From a virus, in IMG/VR virus record IMGVR_UViG_3300021959_000043, positions 1-59,531 of that record: a stretch of DNA of 59,531 bases; one strand, written 5' to 3'. Positions within the stretch are counted from its first letter, which is position 1, and each line of letters begins with the position of its first letter. The notes below the pieces were generated by a model that worked only from the letters and a program-made list of their open reading frames with translations, ran no database searches and had not been told where the DNA came from. Positions 53,537-59,531 of the stretch are shown one piece after another. A program made the translations under genes and the position numbers.

Positions 53537-53770
53537 ATGTGGAAATTAACAAAACAATACTTAATAGACGTTTGGAATTTACTTTGGAGTAAAACAAGCA
53601 TTGATGAAAAAGCGATAAAAACAGCTCAAGAAATAAAAAGGAGATATAAATTGACATCTAAAGAGTTGAAAGATGTAGCTAATGCTATAAGAGAGGTTGG
53701 TAATCAAATAGGTGATATTGATGACGCTATAATGGGTGGTAAAAGAAAAGGTAGAAAATTAAAAAAATAA
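53537..53770 (+). CDS. Hypothetical basic helical protein (77 aa)
   Basis: Aromatic N-terminus (MWKLTKQYLIDVWNLLWSKT), then helices EIKRRYKLTSKELKDVANAI and a Lys/Arg tail GGKRKGRKLKK. It could associate with membrane or DNA. The region between the endolysin and the last late gene often holds lysis accessories, but nothing specific is visible. Confidence 0.55.
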   Translation: MWKLTKQYLIDVWNLLWSKTSIDEKAIKTAQEIKRRYKLTSKELKDVANAIREVGNQIGDIDDAIMGGKRKGRKLKK

Positions 53771-53773
53771 AAT

Positions 53774-54472
53774 ATGGAAGACGAAGAATTACTTTTAAGA
53801 AGAACAACTCCAGATCCAAGTTCAAACAGGCTTTCTGATGAAGATTTTCAAGCACAGTTTAATCAGGGACAATTAATTCAAGGTGGTGAAGATGTAGATC
53901 TTGGTTTTGTAAAAACTAAAACAGGTGAAGGTAGTTTAAATCAAAAGGTGCAAGATATGAAAAATATGTTACAACAAAGAGCAGAAGCAAATGGAATTTC
54001 TGTTGCTCAAGCGCCTCCTTCTCTTAATCCAAAATCTGGAACAGATAAAGATGGTATTTTAGATAAACTATCTTTTGCTGTTCAAAATCCTATGACTGCA
54101 GCTAGTATGATGTTTAAACCTGGAAGCGCTGGTTACATACCTAGTGGTGCTCAAAAAGCTGTAGATGCTGGTGGCTTACAAAGAAATGATTTAGATTCTT
54201 TTGGAACTGATGTAATAAACTTACCTGGAGCAATGACAAAATTATCAGAAGGCTTATTTGGTGGTGATTATGCTAAAGCAGGAAAAGGCCTTTTGTATTC
54301 TTTACCTTATGCTAAAACTATAAGTAAAGCTTTTGGAGGTATAAATGCAGTAGAAAAAGCTGGAAAAGCATACAAAGCAACTGCAAATGCAATTACTCCA
54401 TCTGCTGTATCTGCTGGAAATTCTAAATTATTAGCAAAAGTACTACAAAAAAAGCTGTTAGATAGAAGTTAA
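53774..54472 (+). CDS. Last late gene, probable virion protein (232 aa)
   Basis: The N-terminus is acidic and Gln-rich (DEDFQAQFNQGQLIQGGEDV). The middle is helical, and residues about 85-230 are Ala/Gly/Lys-rich with possible membrane-active segments (MTKLSEGLFGGDYAKAGKGL). No family recognised. Composition resembles other internal proteins of this phage. A bidirectional terminator follows within 60 bases. Confidence 0.5.
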   Translation: MEDEELLLRRTTPDPSSNRLSDEDFQAQFNQGQLIQGGEDVDLGFVKTKTGEGSLNQKVQDMKNMLQQRAEANGISVAQAPPSLNPKSGTDKDGILDKLSFAVQNPMTAASMMFKPGSAGYIPSGAQKAVDAGGLQRNDLDSFGTDVINLPGAMTKLSEGLFGGDYAKAGKGLLYSLPYAKTISKAFGGINAVEKAGKAYKATANAITPSAVSAGNSKLLAKVLQKKLLDRS

Positions 54473-54523
54473 AAAAAAGGAACAAAATAAAATGGGCGTA
54501 CCATACCCAAAGTTCCTGTAACC

Positions 54524-54557
54524 GAAAAAGGGCCCTCAATTACGAGAGCCCTTTTTT
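54524..54557. terminator. Bidirectional intrinsic terminator
   Basis: AAAAAGGGC-C-CTC pairs with GAG-A-GCCCTTTTT (one mismatch) around AATTAC, with A-run and T-run on the two sides. It can stop the rightward late transcript and the leftward nrdA transcript that converge here. Confidence 0.88.
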
Positions 54558-54561
54558 GATT

Positions 54562-56280
54562 TTAACCATCACACGCTAAACAGTCTTCACTCATTGCTTG
54601 CTGTGCTATATCGCCTCGTAAAACGCTTTCTGTTCTTGTATAGTATAAAGTCTTAACTCCTTTCTTCCACGCATCAAAATGTACTTTATTAAGCCATTTA
54701 GGCGTTGCTATGCTAGGAAAAGCTAAGTTTAAACTAACTGACTGATCTACATACTGCTGTCTCAGCCCAGCTTGATTAACTAACTCTAGTTGATTAATCT
54801 CCTTAAAAGTTTTAAATACCTCCTTTGCGGATGTTTCGTGTGCCATAACAACATCATCAAGCTCAGCAATATTTTGCACGCTACCACCGTCTGCCATGAT
54901 TTTTTCCCATGTTTCATTGTTGTTTATTTTAAGTTTTCTTAATAATTTAACAAGAGTAGGATTTTTTCTTATAAATGTACCTTTTGCTGATTGCTCTGTA
55001 AAAACATTCGCTGCCCAAGGTTCTATTCCCGGCGAGACATTGCCGCTGAGCTTACTATTGCTAACGGTAGGAGCAACAGCGCGAAGATGAGTATTACGCA
55101 TGCCAGTTCCAGAACACCATAAAGGCTCTCCATAAGTTTCAGCAAGCGACATGGAAGCTCTTTCACTTTCAATTTTGATCTGACTAAAAATTTTCCTAGT
55201 TTCAAACTGAGCAAGTAAACCTTCGAACGATATACCTTTTTCTTGTAGGTATGTGTGCCAGCCCAAAACTCCCAAGCCAAGCGCTCTTCCTTTCGTAGCC
55301 GATCGTACTGCATTCTCGAAGCCTCGTAAACCTTTAGCTCTCTGTATAAACTCTTCCATGACTCCATCAAGGAACCATATACTGTCATAAATAAGACTTG
55401 TACCTTTCCACTCTTCATATTTTGCTAAATTTAATGATGACAAACAACAAACAAAACTGTGATTTTCATCGGTGTGTAATGTAATCTCAGAACATATATT
55501 AGTCATATGTACTTTTAATCCATTTTCTTTATAAGCTTTAGGATTCTTTTTGTTAACGTTGCCTTTAAACATAATATACGGCTCTCCAGTTGCTTTTCGC
55601 TTTCTAAGTAGTTTACTCCATCTATTCCTAGCTGCTGCATCTCCTTGTTCAAGTTTACGCATAAACTTATCGCCAACAATTGCGCACTGATGTAAGTTAA
55701 GCGATTGTCTGTTAATATCTCCCTTAGGTTCTCTAATTTCAAGCCACTCTTCGAAATCGTCATGCTCAATGTTAATATTAACTGACGCAGCTCCTCGTCT
55801 AACTGATCCTTGATTAGTGGCAAGAATTGTTGAATCGTATATTTTACAAAAAGGGACGACTCCATCTGATGTTCCATTTCCTGTTATTCTAGCGCCGGCG
55901 GGTCTTATTTGATTTATACCGATACCAACTCCACCGCCATGCTTAGCGAGTAGCATCATCTCTAAGTTCTTACCACCTATGTCTTGTATACTATCAGCCA
56001 CATCAATACCAAAGCAACTAATAGGCAAACCACGATCAGTACCTGTATTAGATAATACTGGCGAAGCGAGGCAAAGCCACCCGTTCCATATGTACTCGAA
56101 GAATTTCTCAGCCATTTCAGGCTTATAAAGTCTTCTAGCAACAGTTTTAGCCACACGATTGTAAGCATCGCGAGGAGTTTCACCGTGTAGAAGATATCCT
56201 CCAGATATTGTTTTTTTATACACTTCTGTGTCTCCCCATTTTGGGTAATCTTTTCCTTTAATCCACTCATTATTCCACAT
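54562..56280 (-). CDS. nrdA: Ribonucleoside-diphosphate reductase, large subunit NrdA (572 aa)
   Basis: Makes dNDPs from NDPs with NrdB. Catalytic residues are all present: Cys89 (LPISCFG), Asn261-Cys263-Glu265 (NICSEITLHT), the partner Cys278/279, the radical-transfer pair Tyr546-Tyr547 (TLYYTRTES) and a C-terminal Cys567-x2-Cys570 for re-reduction. At 572 residues it lacks the N-terminal ATP cone of cellular enzymes (about 750), so it is probably free of dATP feedback, as in other short phage NrdA. Parts of the gene (for example 55261-55320, 32/60 G+C by hand count) are much more GC-rich than the phage average. It is the last gene of the leftward nucleotide operon. Confidence 0.92.
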   Translation of the reverse strand: MWNNEWIKGKDYPKWGDTEVYKKTISGGYLLHGETPRDAYNRVAKTVARRLYKPEMAEKFFEYIWNGWLCLASPVLSNTGTDRGLPISCFGIDVADSIQDIGGKNLEMMLLAKHGGGVGIGINQIRPAGARITGNGTSDGVVPFCKIYDSTILATNQGSVRRGAASVNINIEHDDFEEWLEIREPKGDINRQSLNLHQCAIVGDKFMRKLEQGDAAARNRWSKLLRKRKATGEPYIMFKGNVNKKNPKAYKENGLKVHMTNICSEITLHTDENHSFVCCLSSLNLAKYEEWKGTSLIYDSIWFLDGVMEEFIQRAKGLRGFENAVRSATKGRALGLGVLGWHTYLQEKGISFEGLLAQFETRKIFSQIKIESERASMSLAETYGEPLWCSGTGMRNTHLRAVAPTVSNSKLSGNVSPGIEPWAANVFTEQSAKGTFIRKNPTLVKLLRKLKINNNETWEKIMADGGSVQNIAELDDVVMAHETSAKEVFKTFKEINQLELVNQAGLRQQYVDQSVSLNLAFPSIATPKWLNKVHFDAWKKGVKTLYYTRTESVLRGDIAQQAMSEDCLACDG

Positions 56281-56283
56281 ATT

Positions 56284-56448
56284 TTATCCTATAAAATGTT
56301 TTGTCCAAGCTATTAAACCATTTAAGTTTAAAGCTACTAAATTCCATTGTTTTCTTGACGCTGTTTGTATCATAACACAAATAAAACCTAAGATATAAAG
56401 CTTAGGTTCTAATGTCCACTGTGCTGCAATTAAAAAACCAGCACCCAT
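56284..56448 (-). CDS. Small membrane protein between nrdB and nrdA (54 aa or more)
   Basis: Two hydrophobic helices: GAGFLIAAQWTLEPKLYILG then FICVMIQTASRK, ending LNLNGLIAWTKHFIG. The frame is open up to 56550, but that part overlaps the 78-aa gene; the ATG at 56448 lies 11 bases after that gene's stop. The stretch before it (WKRLATRAGY) also looks protein-like, so a longer start is possible. Unknown function. Confidence 0.5.
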   Translation of the reverse strand: MGAGFLIAAQWTLEPKLYILGFICVMIQTASRKQWNLVALNLNGLIAWTKHFIG

Positions 56449-56458
56449 GTATCCTGCT

Positions 56459-56695
56459 CTAGTCGCTAGACGTTTCCAAGGACTTAGCCTTTTCTGTCTT
56501 ACTAGATTCTTTAACAATATCTTCTTTAATTTTGTTAATTGCTTTTTCATAACCTTTTTTATCCATTATTTTTAAACATTCTAAAGTTCCTACTGCTAAA
56601 TCTCTTATGTTACTAATTTCGTTTAGTATATGCTCTATTATTCTACTTTGAGCATCAAGAGTTCTTTTCATCTCTATTAATTTGCTTTCTTTCAT
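56459..56695 (-). CDS. Hypothetical coiled-coil protein (78 aa)
   Basis: Helical with heptad-like spacing (MKRTLDAQSRIIEHILNEIS, KGYEKAINKIKEDIVKESSK) and a polar end. It overlaps the 71-aa gene upstream by about 40 bases. No family recognised; part of the nrd operon by spacing. Confidence 0.5.
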   Translation of the reverse strand: MKESKLIEMKRTLDAQSRIIEHILNEISNIRDLAVGTLECLKIMDKKGYEKAINKIKEDIVKESSKTEKAKSLETSSD

Positions 56696-56870
56696 TTTTA
56701 TAATCTATTATAAACCCTACAAAAACAACTATATTCATACCTAAACTAGCTATAATTTTGTATACGTCTTGCATATCATTTACTGATAAATGTATGTGAC
56801 CTACTATCCAAAAAGGCATTGCTAAGTTTTGACTTATCCAAACTATAGTATATTTTATAAAGCTTTTCAT
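56655..56870 (-). CDS. Small membrane protein (71 aa)
   Basis: Two probable transmembrane helices (KYTIVWISQNLAMPFWIVGH and KIIASLGMNIVVFVGFIIDY) joined by a short loop, with a charged C-terminal tail (KNERKQINRDEKNS). Its ATG overlaps the stop of the frame ending at 56867 (ATGA). Function unknown. Confidence 0.5.
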   Translation of the reverse strand: MKSFIKYTIVWISQNLAMPFWIVGHIHLSVNDMQDVYKIIASLGMNIVVFVGFIIDYKNERKQINRDEKNS

Positions 56871-57085
56871 TTATATTTTTTTTTAACAAAATCTCTCATA
56901 CCATTCCAGTTAAGATCTTTATATATATCTTCTTCTGTTATATCTATTTTACCAGATATCTTCGAAGTCTTCACCTTCGTTAGCCTTTGAATAATCAGTT
57001 GGCCTAATAGCGAAAAAATCAGTATGAGTGACGCCCCCGGTAAGATGGTAAAACCAATCAAGATTAGACGCTGCTTTTTTGTCAT
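56867..57085 (-). CDS. Uncertain ORF overprinted on the 3' end of nrdB (up to 72 aa)
   Basis: The C-terminal part beyond nrdB encodes DITEEDIYKDLNWNGMRDF and a Lys-rich end, which looks like real protein, and the stop is coupled (ATGA) to the next gene. No usual start codon lies outside nrdB. The nearest useful ATG (57085) is 136 bases inside nrdB in another frame and would add a strongly hydrophobic helix (LILIGFTILPGASLILIFSL). Either this is an overprinted membrane protein, or translation starts at a rare codon near 56945. Confidence 0.3.
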   Translation of the reverse strand: MTKKQRLILIGFTILPGASLILIFSLLGQLIIQRLTKVKTSKISGKIDITEEDIYKDLNWNGMRDFVKKKYK

Positions 57086-57917
57086 AAGCGAAATACGATC
57101 CCAAGTCGATATAACCAAGTTCCACAAGTTTTTCATTTGCTCTCTTTTTTATAAATTGTTTTAAATCATTAGCTGATATACCTTCAATGTCTCCAGCTTC
57201 AAACATCTTATCAATGTAACTGCTTTCAAGAATAACCATTGTTTCAGCAGCTTTTATTATATCTTCTCGACATAAATGTAGTAATTGCTCATTTTCTTTA
57301 CACATATCACGGTATAGCTTACAGCCCATTTTACTGTGTAATGATTCATCTCTTACTGACCATTTCATTTGTTGCCCGATACCCTTGAGTAAATTTCGAA
57401 GCTGAAAACTATACAACACTGCAAAAGCAGAATACAAACTGACTCCTTCAGCGAAGGCTGAAAATACAGCCAAGCTTTTCGCAATGCCCACAGGATTATT
57501 CCCGTCACAAGCAACCAAATTATCAAATCTTGCAGACGTCGCTGGTTCGTGTAAAAACGCTTCATAATCTTCTAGTTTTAAAGTTTCATTTAAGTAACTA
57601 TATGCTACAGCATGCACAGTTTCCTGTGAGCCAAACATCATAGCCATTTGTCTTATTTCGTGTTTAGGAAACCACGATACGACGTTCTGGGTCCAATAGT
57701 CTGATACCGCGCATTCCGTCTGCGCGAATCCAAGAAGTATGTTCCCGACAAGGTGTTTTTCTTTTTCGTTAAGTTTTTCATTCCAATCTTTTATATCGCT
57801 CTGCATTGATATTTCGGTGTGTAACCAAAATGCTTGAGCTTGTTTTAACCAACCTTCTGTGTAATATTCAGGGTATTCAAACGGTTTGTACGCTATGCGC
57901 TCATCAAACAATCCCAT
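56949..57917 (-). CDS. nrdB: Ribonucleoside-diphosphate reductase, small subunit NrdB (322 aa)
   Basis: Holds the di-iron centre and tyrosyl radical that start NrdA catalysis. Metal ligands fit: Glu68 (QTECAV, first acid ligand, tentative), Glu99 and His102 (SQETVHAVAY), Glu157 (FAEGVSLY), Glu191 and His194 (RDESLHSK). Radical Tyr106 lies in the expected place after His102. The acidic C-terminus (GEDFEDIW) suits docking to NrdA. Around 57661-57780 the gene is GC-rich (30/60 by hand count on one line). The stop is followed by a run of tiny genes before nrdA. Confidence 0.92.
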   Translation of the reverse strand: MGLFDERIAYKPFEYPEYYTEGWLKQAQAFWLHTEISMQSDIKDWNEKLNEKEKHLVGNILLGFAQTECAVSDYWTQNVVSWFPKHEIRQMAMMFGSQETVHAVAYSYLNETLKLEDYEAFLHEPATSARFDNLVACDGNNPVGIAKSLAVFSAFAEGVSLYSAFAVLYSFQLRNLLKGIGQQMKWSVRDESLHSKMGCKLYRDMCKENEQLLHLCREDIIKAAETMVILESSYIDKMFEAGDIEGISANDLKQFIKKRANEKLVELGYIDLGSYFAYDKKAASNLDWFYHLTGGVTHTDFFAIRPTDYSKANEGEDFEDIW

Positions 57918-58102
57918 TATTTATACACAGTTAAGCAAAAGTCAATAAAAGGCACGTATAATACCCATGATACTTGCTCAGGTTCATCGTATGTTCTTAT
58001 TCCAAATAATAAGCCAGGATATAATCCTACCTCTATTGACCAATACGCTTTTTTATCTTTATTACCCATAAACTTTAATCTCATATTTATCTTGAATTTC
58101 AA
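57917..58102 (-). CDS. Small conserved phage protein before nrdB (50-61 aa)
   Basis: Core GNKDKKAYWSIEVGLYPGLL then FGIRTYDEPEQVSWVLYVPF, a beta-hairpin-like protein often seen near RNR or MazG genes in marine phages. Alternative starts are 58102, 58084 or 58069. The last gives an 8-base overlap with the stop of the 57-aa gene upstream. Its stop overlaps the nrdB start by one base. Function unknown. Confidence 0.6.
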   Translation of the reverse strand: MKFKINMRLKFMGNKDKKAYWSIEVGLYPGLLFGIRTYDEPEQVSWVLYVPFIDFCLTVYK

Positions 58103-58235
58103 TTAGTTCTTTATATTTAATTTTTCCTCTCATTTCCCAACTCCACTTACACCATTTATCTATTTGTCTTTCAGCATATTTTTGTCTAGCTAACCTTTTT
58201 GTTTGTTTAGGATTATTCCTACTGTTTCGTCGCAT
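58062..58235 (-). CDS. Basic Trp-rich small protein (57 aa)
   Basis: Begins MRRNSRNNPKQTKRLARQKY, then ERQIDKWCKWSWEMRGKIKY and ends EIKVYG. The ATG lies inside the last 46 bases of the nuclease gene (58190) in another frame. Overlaps at both ends fit this tightly packed operon. Unknown family; the positive N-terminus could bind nucleic acid. Confidence 0.5.
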   Translation of the reverse strand: MRRNSRNNPKQTKRLARQKYAERQIDKWCKWSWEMRGKIKYKELIEIQDKYEIKVYG

Positions 58236-58651
58236 TCTTTTTGATTTTGTGGTTTGTATAATGTATATCCTGGAAACTGTCTAACTATTAATTGTTTAAA
58301 TAATTTCCATCTCATAGGAAAAGACTCATTAGCCCTACCTTTTGTTTCAATTATAAAATTATCACCAATAAAATCAGGTGTATATTTTATAGGTAATATA
58401 CGTTTACAACCTCTGTTTTTATAATCACCCTTACCATTTGACTGCCTTTCATATACTTCGTTTTCAAAATGAAAACCATTTAATAAAACAAATGTTTCTC
58501 CTTCGTATTTACATTTTATTTTAGCTTTTCTTAAAGCCATATACATATAACGCTCTAGACCTGATGCAAAATTAATACCATCATATGTTACTCTTCTTGA
58601 TACAACAGGCCCACGTTTTTTGCTTTTTCTTTTATAAGGTATTTTTTTCAT
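58190..58651 (-). CDS. PD-(D/E)XK nuclease, T7 endonuclease I-like resolvase (153 aa)
   Basis: Pattern of the phage endonuclease I/Holliday resolvase type: Glu in FASGLERYMYMALRKA (near residue 33), YTPDFIGDNFIIETKGRANE with Asp near 92 and the E-x-K pair near 101-103, and a following basic helix (KLFKQLIVRQF). The N-terminus is very basic (KKIPYKRKSKKRGPVVSRRV). Such enzymes cut branched DNA during packaging and host DNA degradation. It overlaps the upstream MazG-like gene by 20 bases. Confidence 0.7.
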   Translation of the reverse strand: MKKIPYKRKSKKRGPVVSRRVTYDGINFASGLERYMYMALRKAKIKCKYEGETFVLLNGFHFENEVYERQSNGKGDYKNRGCKRILPIKYTPDFIGDNFIIETKGRANESFPMRWKLFKQLIVRQFPGYTLYKPQNQKECDETVGIILNKQKG

Positions 58652-58928
58652 AATGTGTTCCTTCGTTACCGTTTTGTCCTATGATATTTATTCTGTTCAT
58701 CATTGCTTCTTCTATTTCATCTGTTAAACATCTTCTAGCAGCTTCTATGTACAGTAAAGCGTCCATAAGTTCTTCTTGAACATCAACTAAAAATCTATCA
58801 AGATCTTTTTTTTGACCTTGTATTTCTTCCATCATTGTTGCTCCATATTTTTTCTGACCTATCAAGCTACGCTTGTCCATCTTAGCTAATACAGCTTGTA
58901 CTATCTTATCTTCTGTTTTTATTCTCAT
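58632..58928 (-). CDS. MazG-like NTP pyrophosphohydrolase family protein (98 aa)
   Basis: All-helical pattern: SLIGQKKYGATMMEE, then FLVDVQEELMDALLYIEAAR with the acidic E-E-L-x-D-A metal-binding motif near residues 52-57. Short phage members of this family hydrolyse dNTPs or NTPs to monophosphates. It overlaps the nuclease gene downstream and joins the second MazG gene by a TAATG junction. Confidence 0.6.
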   Translation of the reverse strand: MRIKTEDKIVQAVLAKMDKRSLIGQKKYGATMMEEIQGQKKDLDRFLVDVQEELMDALLYIEAARRCLTDEIEEAMMNRINIIGQNGNEGTHYEKNTL

Positions 58929-59479
58929 TATAGCGTGTTTTTTACAAAAGTTCCATTAATCATTTTACCTTTTCTTTTAGCTATTTCATTATAAGCATAG
59001 TCTATACAGTCTTCTATTTTCATATCCTCTAAGGTAGCTAAGTTAGTTAAAACAACTACAATATCACCAATAGCATCATATATTTCTTTTCTATCTTTTT
59101 TTAATAAAGCTTGAGCTAATTCACCTGATTCTTCCATCAGTTTAACGTACTGTGTATGTGAATTACCTTCAGTAGTTATACCTCTAACGTCAGCCCATTC
59201 TCTTATTAAATTAAATCTAGATATTTCTGGATCGCTAGAAGGATTATGCTTTGGATTTAAAAAAGATTCATAAAAAGCTTTATTATATATAAAACATCTT
59301 TCGTTGTCAAACATAGAAGATTTTGCATTTGCCATTATCCATCTTATAGTTTCTGTTGTTAGCTTAAAGTTTCCAAGATTTGTTTTCCACTTTAATCCAA
59401 CGTTATCCATTAATCTTCCTTTAAGTTTATTTAAAGGGCATGGAAAAGTTGAAGTTTGCTCTGTTGCGTTTATTTTCAT
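58928..59479 (-). CDS. MazG-type nucleotide pyrophosphohydrolase (183 aa)
   Basis: The C-terminal half (from about residue 108) is a MazG domain: YVKLMEESGELAQALLKKDR with the E-E-S-G-E acids, KEIYDAIGDIVVVLTNLA with the D-A-I-G-D motif, then the typical IEDCIDYAYNEIAKRKGKMI end. Phage MazG proteins remove damaged or signalling nucleotides and may keep the host in a growth-like state. The N-terminal 100 residues are an extra region of unknown role (FDNERCFIYNKAFYESFLNP). It is the most upstream gene of this operon in the window. Confidence 0.8.
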   Translation of the reverse strand: MKINATEQTSTFPCPLNKLKGRLMDNVGLKWKTNLGNFKLTTETIRWIMANAKSSMFDNERCFIYNKAFYESFLNPKHNPSSDPEISRFNLIREWADVRGITTEGNSHTQYVKLMEESGELAQALLKKDRKEIYDAIGDIVVVLTNLATLEDMKIEDCIDYAYNEIAKRKGKMINGTFVKNTL

Positions 59480-59531
59480 TTTATTTAATATTGGATTTAA
59501 ATTATTATATTTATGAAGATCAATTTTATAG
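59480..59531 (-). other. AT-rich leader at the window edge
   Basis: Non-coding as far as seen: on the minus strand it reads into ATAATAATTTAAATCC... before the ATG at 59479. The promoter of the nucleotide operon, or another gene, probably lies beyond the window. Confidence 0.3.

Noticed and set aside
55023-55877. Long alternative frames on the minus strand inside nrdA
   Set aside because: Shadow frames of a gene with a full set of catalytic residues; they occur where GC is raised.
1-59531. Terminal direct repeats, CRISPR array or integrase/att site
   Set aside because: The two ends share no visible repeat, no regularly spaced repeats were seen, and no integrase-like protein is encoded, so neither genome ends nor lysogeny can be claimed.

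Overview
The window is a stretch of a lytic, tailed, most likely podovirus-type phage that infects a marine member of the Bacteroidota, probably Flavobacteriia. The host call rests on three things. The sequence is AT-rich with AGA/TTA/ATA-heavy codon use. Start codons lack Shine-Dalgarno sites and instead follow A-rich leaders. One gene encodes a close match to GldL, a gliding/type 9 secretion motor subunit known only from Bacteroidota. The sizes and order of the terminase (737 aa), portal (804 aa), scaffold-like protein, major capsid protein (480 aa), ring/adaptor proteins and a 1675-aa 'stabilisation/muzzle' protein resemble crAss-like and related flavophage podoviruses. No tape-measure or tail-sheath gene is seen. 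No DNA polymerase, helicase, integrase or CRISPR is present, so the genome probably continues outside the window.

Layout. Positions 1-3680 hold leftward (minus strand) small genes. They include several of 41-57 codons, and many are linked by ATGA overlaps. They are served by a repeated promoter of the form CAC(G/T)GA-N16-A(T/C)AGATAATA. A structured RNA with a tRNA-like T-arm lies at 1612-1838. Positions 3300-4044 hold the switch region, with two dyad elements (TGACA-N32-TGTCA), each carrying back-to-back promoters. From 4045 to 54472 all genes run rightward. In order these are: tail-fibre-like proteins, including a 2341-aa fibre with a C-terminal S74 chaperone-protease; GroEL and GroES in an overlapping pair; a MarR-like winged-helix protein; a run of small basic or 'SP(L/I)K'-bearing probable virion proteins; a small protein with an (AAACAC)6 leader; two HExxH proteins; a GldL-like protein; a holin; a tandem GroES-like protein; terminase, portal, scaffold and capsid; neck and ring proteins; the muzzle protein; internal virion proteins including a 2452-aa giant; and an amidase. 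A bidirectional terminator at 54524-54557 separates this block from leftward nucleotide-metabolism genes at 54562-59479: class I ribonucleotide reductase nrdA/nrdB, a PD-(D/E)XK resolvase-like nuclease and two MazG-type pyrophosphohydrolases.

How it fits together. The leftward small genes are probably early host-takeover functions. The RNR, MazG and nuclease genes supply and protect dNTPs and process DNA. The chaperonin pair probably folds large virion proteins. The rightward late block builds and packages the particle, and amidase plus holin release it. The strongest candidate for something undescribed is the GldL-like gene at 23049-23474, next to the holin gene. It keeps the intramembrane residues of the type 9 secretion/gliding motor but has lost the middle of the protein, which suggests a phage-made subunit that joins, alters or poisons the host motor. 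All functional calls are from reading the sequence; no database search was run.
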